From assembly GCA_023389425.1 (NCBI GenBank), contig JAEWEK010000076.1:1-7800 (forward strand): a stretch of DNA of 7,800 nt, given 5' to 3'. A model generated the notes under the pieces. That model saw only the letters and a program-made list of their open reading frames with translations. It had not been told where the DNA came from and did no database searches. Source of the stretch: Pseudomonadota bacterium (GTDB taxonomy: Bacteria > Pseudomonadota > Gammaproteobacteria > Burkholderiales > Burkholderiaceae_D). Shown in pieces: positions 5,655-7,800 of this stretch (positions are counted from its first letter, which is position 1; every line of letters begins with the position of its first letter). The position numbers were made by a program, and so were the translations under genes.

Positions 5655-5795
5655 TTCGATTGCACCCGTACATTCGGACTTTAGCTGTGGCCGCTTCGGC
5701 CACTGTCCCTGATGGAATGTGCTGGTTGGCTCCTCAATCGGCCTGACGCGCTTTAAGCGCCTCGGAACCCGCGGGCTTTGCCAACCACGGTCTAA
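5655..5795 (-). ncRNA. Predicted bridge RNA (seekRNA) of the IS1111-group element
   Basis: Bridge RNAs fold into two internal loops, one reading the target and one the element ends, and direct the IS110-type recombinase. On the transposase strand, hairpin 1 is closed by GGUUGGC/GCCAACC (5786-5780 with 5730-5724) and capped by GCGCUUAAAGCGC (5760-5748). Its arms are GGGUUCCG (5770-5763), identical to the left target flank, and CAGGCCG (5745-5739), complementary to the right flank. Hairpin 2 is closed by GCAC/GUGC (5722-5719 with 5665-5662) and capped by a 7-bp stem (5703-5687). Its arms are CAUUCCAU (5719-5712), identical to the right IS end, and AUGUACGG (5673-5666), complementary to the left IS end. 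The polarity agrees in both loops, and both target arms share CG at the crossover. The location downstream of the transposase fits the IS1111 group. The RNA ends are estimates. Confidence 0.75.
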
Positions 5796-5898
5796 CCTGT
5801 CTTGCCATCCTAGTGAGTTGATCGCCTGCGCAATCGTTGCGAACATTAACGGTTACCGCTGAACTCTTCTCTACCAGCTCTTCTTCCTCCCGAGTCGA

Positions 5899-6924
5899 TT
5901 ACGCATCAGCGTAATCGGCTTGGTACTCGCGGTCATGCGCCAGCAACGCCCATACCGTTCTGGCGTTTTTATTGGCCATCGCGACTGCGGCGACGTTCTT
6001 GTTACGACGACCGATCAAGTGGCCCAGCCACCCCGCGGCCAATACCGGCTGGCGCTCGGCTTGTTTTACAACGGATCGGCCGCCGTGGATGAATAAGGTG
6101 CGCAGATAGCTGTCGCCCCGCTTGCTGATCCCTAGCAGTTTGGCCTTGCCTCCCGTGGAGTGCTGTTTAGGCACCAGTCCGAGCCAGGCTGCCAGCTGCC
6201 TACCGTTGGCAAAATTGCGCGCGTCACCAACCGATGCCACCAGCGCTGTGGCGGTCAGCGGACCAATTCCTGGCACTTTCTCCACGCGTTTGGAAAGCGG
6301 GCTGGCACGGTGCCATTGCAGAATCTGGCCCTCCAGTTCATCGACCTGCCGATGAAGCTCCTTCAAGTGATCGAGTAGGCGCAAAATGAGTTCACGGAAG
6401 CGCCCGGGCAGCCGGTCTTGCTCGTTCTCGAGCAGTGCCGGGATCAGCTTGGGAAGATGGTGAATTCCCTGCGGCACGATCAGGCCGAATTCCGCGAGCA
6501 GACCGCGTATCTGGTTAGCTTGGGCTGTACGTGCCTCGACCATGCCTTGCCGGGCTCGGTGCAGTGCGAGGACCGTCTGTTGCTCCATCGTTTTGATCGG
6601 TACAAAACGCATGTTCGGCCGACTGACCGCCTCGCAGATCGCCTCGGCATCGGCCATATCGTGCTTGTTGCTCTTCACGTAGGGCTTGACGAACTGCGGC
6701 GCCATCAGCTTGACCGTATGCCCGAGCGTTTGCAGCTTGCGCGCCCAGTAGTGAGCGCTACCGCAAGCTTCCATACCAACCAGACATGGCTCCAGTTTGG
6801 TGAAGAATGTCATCACCTGATCGCGACGCAACTGTTTGCGATGTACGACCTGTCCAGTAACGCTTACCGCGTGGACCTGGAAAACATTTTTTGCCAGGTC
6901 AATGCCAACTGTCGTAATCTTCAT
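5899..6924 (-). CDS. IS110-family (IS1111 group) RNA-guided DEDD transposase/recombinase
   Basis: This 341-residue protein is full length for the family and looks intact. The N-terminal RuvC-like DEDD domain shows D9 (GIDLAKNVF), E52 (GMEACGSAHYW), D89 and D92 (KHDMADAEA). A coiled-coil-like middle (about 115-205) joins it to the C-terminal Transposase_20 domain, with PGIGPLTATALVASVGD (218-234) and the likely serine nucleophile S256 in HSTGGKAKLLG. In IS110-type enzymes these two sites act together across a dimer held by bridge RNA, cutting and rejoining DNA at a dinucleotide core without target duplication. The ATG at 6924 follows a G-rich AGGGGGG site. The gene starts about 84 bases from one IS end and stops about 300 bases from the other, the IS1111 arrangement. 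Nothing is missing, so the element may still be active. Confidence 0.95.
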   Translation of the reverse strand: MKITTVGIDLAKNVFQVHAVSVTGQVVHRKQLRRDQVMTFFTKLEPCLVGMEACGSAHYWARKLQTLGHTVKLMAPQFVKPYVKSNKHDMADAEAICEAVSRPNMRFVPIKTMEQQTVLALHRARQGMVEARTAQANQIRGLLAEFGLIVPQGIHHLPKLIPALLENEQDRLPGRFRELILRLLDHLKELHRQVDELEGQILQWHRASPLSKRVEKVPGIGPLTATALVASVGDARNFANGRQLAAWLGLVPKQHSTGGKAKLLGISKRGDSYLRTLFIHGGRSVVKQAERQPVLAAGWLGHLIGRRNKNVAAVAMANKNARTVWALLAHDREYQADYADA

Positions 6925-6991
6925 GATGACGCCCCCCTCGGTTTAAGTGGTTGTGACACTTCCACTTTGGCACATCGATGCCGTTTCGGGT

Positions 6992-7003
6992 GGGGGCGTC
7001 CAT
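6992..7003 (-). repeat. Right subterminal inverted repeat of the IS
   Basis: GGGGGCGTCCAT is the exact inverted copy of 5603-5614. Five bases (TCCAT) separate it from the right end at 7008. The bases CATTCCAT at 7001-7008 are repeated in a predicted donor guide arm. Confidence 0.8.
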
Positions 7004-7009
7004 TCCATT

Positions 7010-7059
7010 GGCCTGCGCCGGAACGACGAATCACTTTCAACACTTAACGCAGACAGCGC
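7010..7059. repeat. Right part of the palindromic repeat element split by the IS
   Basis: GCCGGAAC (7017-7024) is the right arm of the REP-like hairpin whose left arm GTTCC ends at 5598. Bases 7037-7059 are the right terminal inverted repeat, matching 5483-5505 at 21 of 23 positions. Bases 7011-7038 resemble the bases after the hairpin at 7427-7446 (CGACGRATTCAC against CGACGAATCAC), so the repeat family extends past the hairpin itself. Confidence 0.6.
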
Positions 7060-7119
7060 AAAAGAAAAAAGCTCCCGTCGGGAGCTTTTTTCAGATACTG
7101 GCGGAGAGGGTGGGATTCG
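7057..7119 (-). repeat. 63-bp direct repeat, distal copy: tRNA-Ser 3' end plus terminator (att-like)
   Basis: Bases 7057-7119 are identical to 7205-7267. Read leftward, the repeat starts inside the T-loop of tRNA-Ser (CGAATCCC), runs through the acceptor strand and CCA and covers the whole downstream terminator. A repeat that begins in the T-loop of a tRNA gene and extends past its 3' end is the usual footprint of integration by a tyrosine recombinase. The 85 bases between the copies are too few for a gene, so any integrated element has been lost. Unequal duplication of the tRNA gene is the alternative. Confidence 0.6.
7065..7091. terminator. Intrinsic bidirectional terminator (distal copy)
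   Basis: AAAAAAGCTCCC (7065-7076) and GGGAGCTTTTTT (7080-7091) form a 12-bp stem over the loop GTC, with a U-tract on either strand. It is identical to the terminator at 7213-7239 because both lie in the 63-bp direct repeat. Confidence 0.85.
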
Positions 7120-7204
7120 TCTACATCCTGCAGACCGCCCGGGCGCGAGCATGCGCCCGGCTTCGAATTCCACGCGCGAGCCAGGCAGCTGGCTCGCTCC
7201 TCTC

Positions 7205-7205
<1 letters not shown>
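7099..7205 (-). pseudogene. tRNA-Ser-like relic with intact acceptor ends and foreign interior
   Basis: Read leftward, this 107-nt stretch begins with GGAGAGG and ends with CCTCTCCGCCA, the same acceptor-stem halves as the genuine tRNA-Ser next door. Nothing between them is a serine tRNA: the anticodon arm and the T-arm 5' half are absent. Instead there are three hairpins: GAGCCAG-CTGC-CTGGCTC, an 8- to 9-bp GC-rich stem around GCCGGGCGC, and GUCUGC-AGGAU-GUAGAC. The 3' 21 nt belong to the att-like repeat, while the 5' GGAGAG lies outside it. I read it as a decayed or rearranged tRNA copy or the scar of an excised element; a functional tRNA is very unlikely without a T-loop. Confidence 0.5.
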
Positions 7206-7336
<131 letters not shown>

Positions 7337-7371
7337 AGGTATTCGTTGGTCGTGTGTTCACGAGAAGCGAG

Positions 7372-7400
7372 ATTATAGCAAGGTCTTCTGGAACTGTGAA
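7372..7400 (-). promoter_or_regulatory. Sigma-70 promoter of tRNA-Ser
   Basis: On the leftward strand, TTCACA (7400-7395) and a perfect TATAAT (7377-7372) are separated by 17 bases. The predicted start near 7365 gives a leader of about 29 nt before the mature 5' end at 7336. The spacing and near-consensus boxes suit a strong stable-RNA promoter. Confidence 0.8.
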
Positions 7401-7426
7401 GAGCTCGGCTGTTCACGTGGAATGGG

Positions 7427-7446
7427 GTTCCCGCCTGCGCGGGAAC
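7427..7446. repeat. Intact REP-like hairpin downstream of serS
   Basis: GTTCCCGC-CTGC-GCGGGAAC is a perfect 8-bp stem with a CTGC loop, 15 bases beyond the serS stop. It is a sister of the hairpin broken by the IS: loop and flanks agree, and the sixth pair is C:G here but G:C there, a compensatory change. It has no U-tract, so it is probably a dispersed repeat and not a terminator. Confidence 0.7.
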
Positions 7447-7461
7447 GACGGATTCACTTCA

Positions 7462-7800
7462 TCAAGCCGCTGGGGTCAAGCGCTCGACGCCGCCCATGTA
7501 CGAGCGCAGCACTTCCGGAATCACGACGCTGCCGTCCGCCTGCTGGTAGTTCTCAAGCACGGCCACCAGCGTACGGCCCACGGCCAGTCCCGAGCCGTTG
7601 AGCGTGTGCACCAGCTCCGGCTTGCCCTGCGCATTGCGGAAGCGGGCCTGCATATTGCGCGCCTGGAAGGCTTCGCAGTTCGACAGCGACGAGATCTCGC
7701 GGTAGGTGTTCTGCGCCGGCAGCCACACTTCCAGGTCATAGGTCTTGGCGGCGCCAAAGCCCATGTCGCCGGTGCACAGCGCCATCACGCGGTACGGCAG
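7462..7800 (-). CDS. serS: Seryl-tRNA synthetase, C-terminal 112 codons (continues off the right edge)
   Basis: SerRS joins serine to tRNA-Ser in the cytoplasm. The fragment holds the end of the class II catalytic core: LPYRVMALCTGDMGFGAAKTYDLEVW, the AQNTYREISS segment that lies at the serine/ATP site, and class II motif 3 (NGSGLAVGRTLVAV) with its ATP-binding arginine. It ends VPEVLRSYMGG-type, close to the E. coli protein's C-terminus, so the stop at 7462 is the natural one. The frame is open to the edge; the N-terminal tRNA-binding coiled coil and motifs 1 and 2 lie outside. One slight oddity is ARNMQ, where most SerRS have ARRMQ. The REP-like hairpin at 7427-7446 and then tRNA-Ser follow, transcribed the same way; the tRNA has its own promoter. 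Confidence 0.97.
   Translation of the reverse strand: MPYRVMALCTGDMGFGAAKTYDLEVWLPAQNTYREISSLSNCEAFQARNMQARFRNAQGKPELVHTLNGSGLAVGRTLVAVLENYQQADGSVVIPEVLRSYMGGVERLTPAA

Larger units (their letters stand above)
5600..7008 (-). mobile_element. IS110-family insertion sequence, IS1111 group, inserted in a REP-like hairpin
   Basis: The element is about 1.41 kb. Subterminal 12-bp inverted repeats, ATGGACGCCCCC (5603-5614) and GGGGGCGTCCAT (6992-7003), lie 3 and 5 bases from the ends. Subterminal repeats, one transposase gene close to one end, and a long noncoding part behind the gene (about 300 bp here) are marks of the IS1111 group. The borders are set by the target. GGGTTC followed by CG (5598-5599) on the left, and TG (7009-7010) followed by GCCTGCG on the right, rejoin into the palindrome GTTCCGGC-CTGC-GCCGGAAC. 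The repeated dinucleotide CG/TG is the probable exchange core, with one base differing. No longer target duplication is seen, as expected for this family. Confidence 0.85.

Noticed and set aside
5824..5831. GCCTGCGC, an 8-base match to the right target flank, as a target guide
   Set aside because: It lies outside the two-loop structure, and its polarity would require a different pairing order. The arm at 5739-5745 sits in the internal loop opposite the other guide and shares the core, so this copy is probably chance or a relic.
5492..7050. The 14-bp perfect inverted repeat (GCGTTAAGTGTTGA / TCAACACTTAACGC) as the ends of the IS
   Set aside because: It would make the IS about 1.56 kb and leave the REP-like half arms inside it. 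The inner 12-bp repeats, the rejoined palindrome at 5598/7010 and the donor guide matches all place the ends at about 5600 and 7008.
7427..7446. The hairpin after serS as its intrinsic terminator
   Set aside because: No U-run follows on either strand, and it belongs to a repeat family seen again at the IS target.

Overview
The window looks like chromosomal DNA of a GC-rich betaproteobacterium, probably Burkholderiales and perhaps Oxalobacteraceae. That placement is inferred from the serS C-terminus, the style of the sulfur-gene cluster and high-GC codon use; no search was run.

Layout. (1) Positions 1-126 are the right end of an unrecognised, probably mobile segment that cuts soxC after codon 79. 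(2) Positions 127-2215 form a leftward sulfur-oxidation block: a secreted metallo-beta-lactamase-fold hydrolase, a secreted DsrE-like protein, an ArsR-family repressor and the Tat-signal start of soxC. Two matching palindromes (ATATG-N10-CATAT), one before the hydrolase and one before soxC, are the likely operators. (3) Positions 2317-2880 encode a DUF302 lipoprotein. It diverges from a rightward operon (2962-4953): a thiol-redox ArsR repressor of the BigR/SqrR type, two half-size YeeE/YedE membrane proteins and a TauE/SafE permease. An inverted repeat in the divergent promoter region is the likely operator. (4) Positions 5087-5461 encode a small secreted cysteine-containing protein of unknown function. 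(5) Positions 5462-7059 hold a palindromic repeat element split by an IS110-family, IS1111-group insertion sequence (about 5600-7008). (6) Positions 7057-7336 hold tRNA-Ser(CGA) and a 63-bp direct repeat of its 3' end and terminator, which leaves a 107-nt tRNA-like relic. (7) From 7462 to the right edge is the 3' part of serS.

How the genes fit together. The two sulfur blocks plausibly act together. Periplasmic Sox chemistry, the MBL hydrolase and DsrE-like carrier handle sulfane sulfur; YeeE/YedE and TauE proteins move thiosulfate, sulfite or related sulfur species across the inner membrane; and two ArsR-type sensors report on sulfur status. The soxC break means thiosulfate oxidation through intact SoxCD is probably lost at this locus.

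The most rewarding observation is in the IS. The noncoding part downstream of its transposase folds on the transposase strand into two hairpins with internal loops. The arms of one loop match the two flanks of the insertion site (8 and 7 nt), and the arms of the other match the two ends of the IS (8 and 8 nt). The strand polarity is the same in both. This is what a bridge RNA (seekRNA) should look like, and it explains why the element sits in the loop of a REP-like hairpin. A second, intact copy of that hairpin, with a compensatory base-pair change, lies at 7427-7446.
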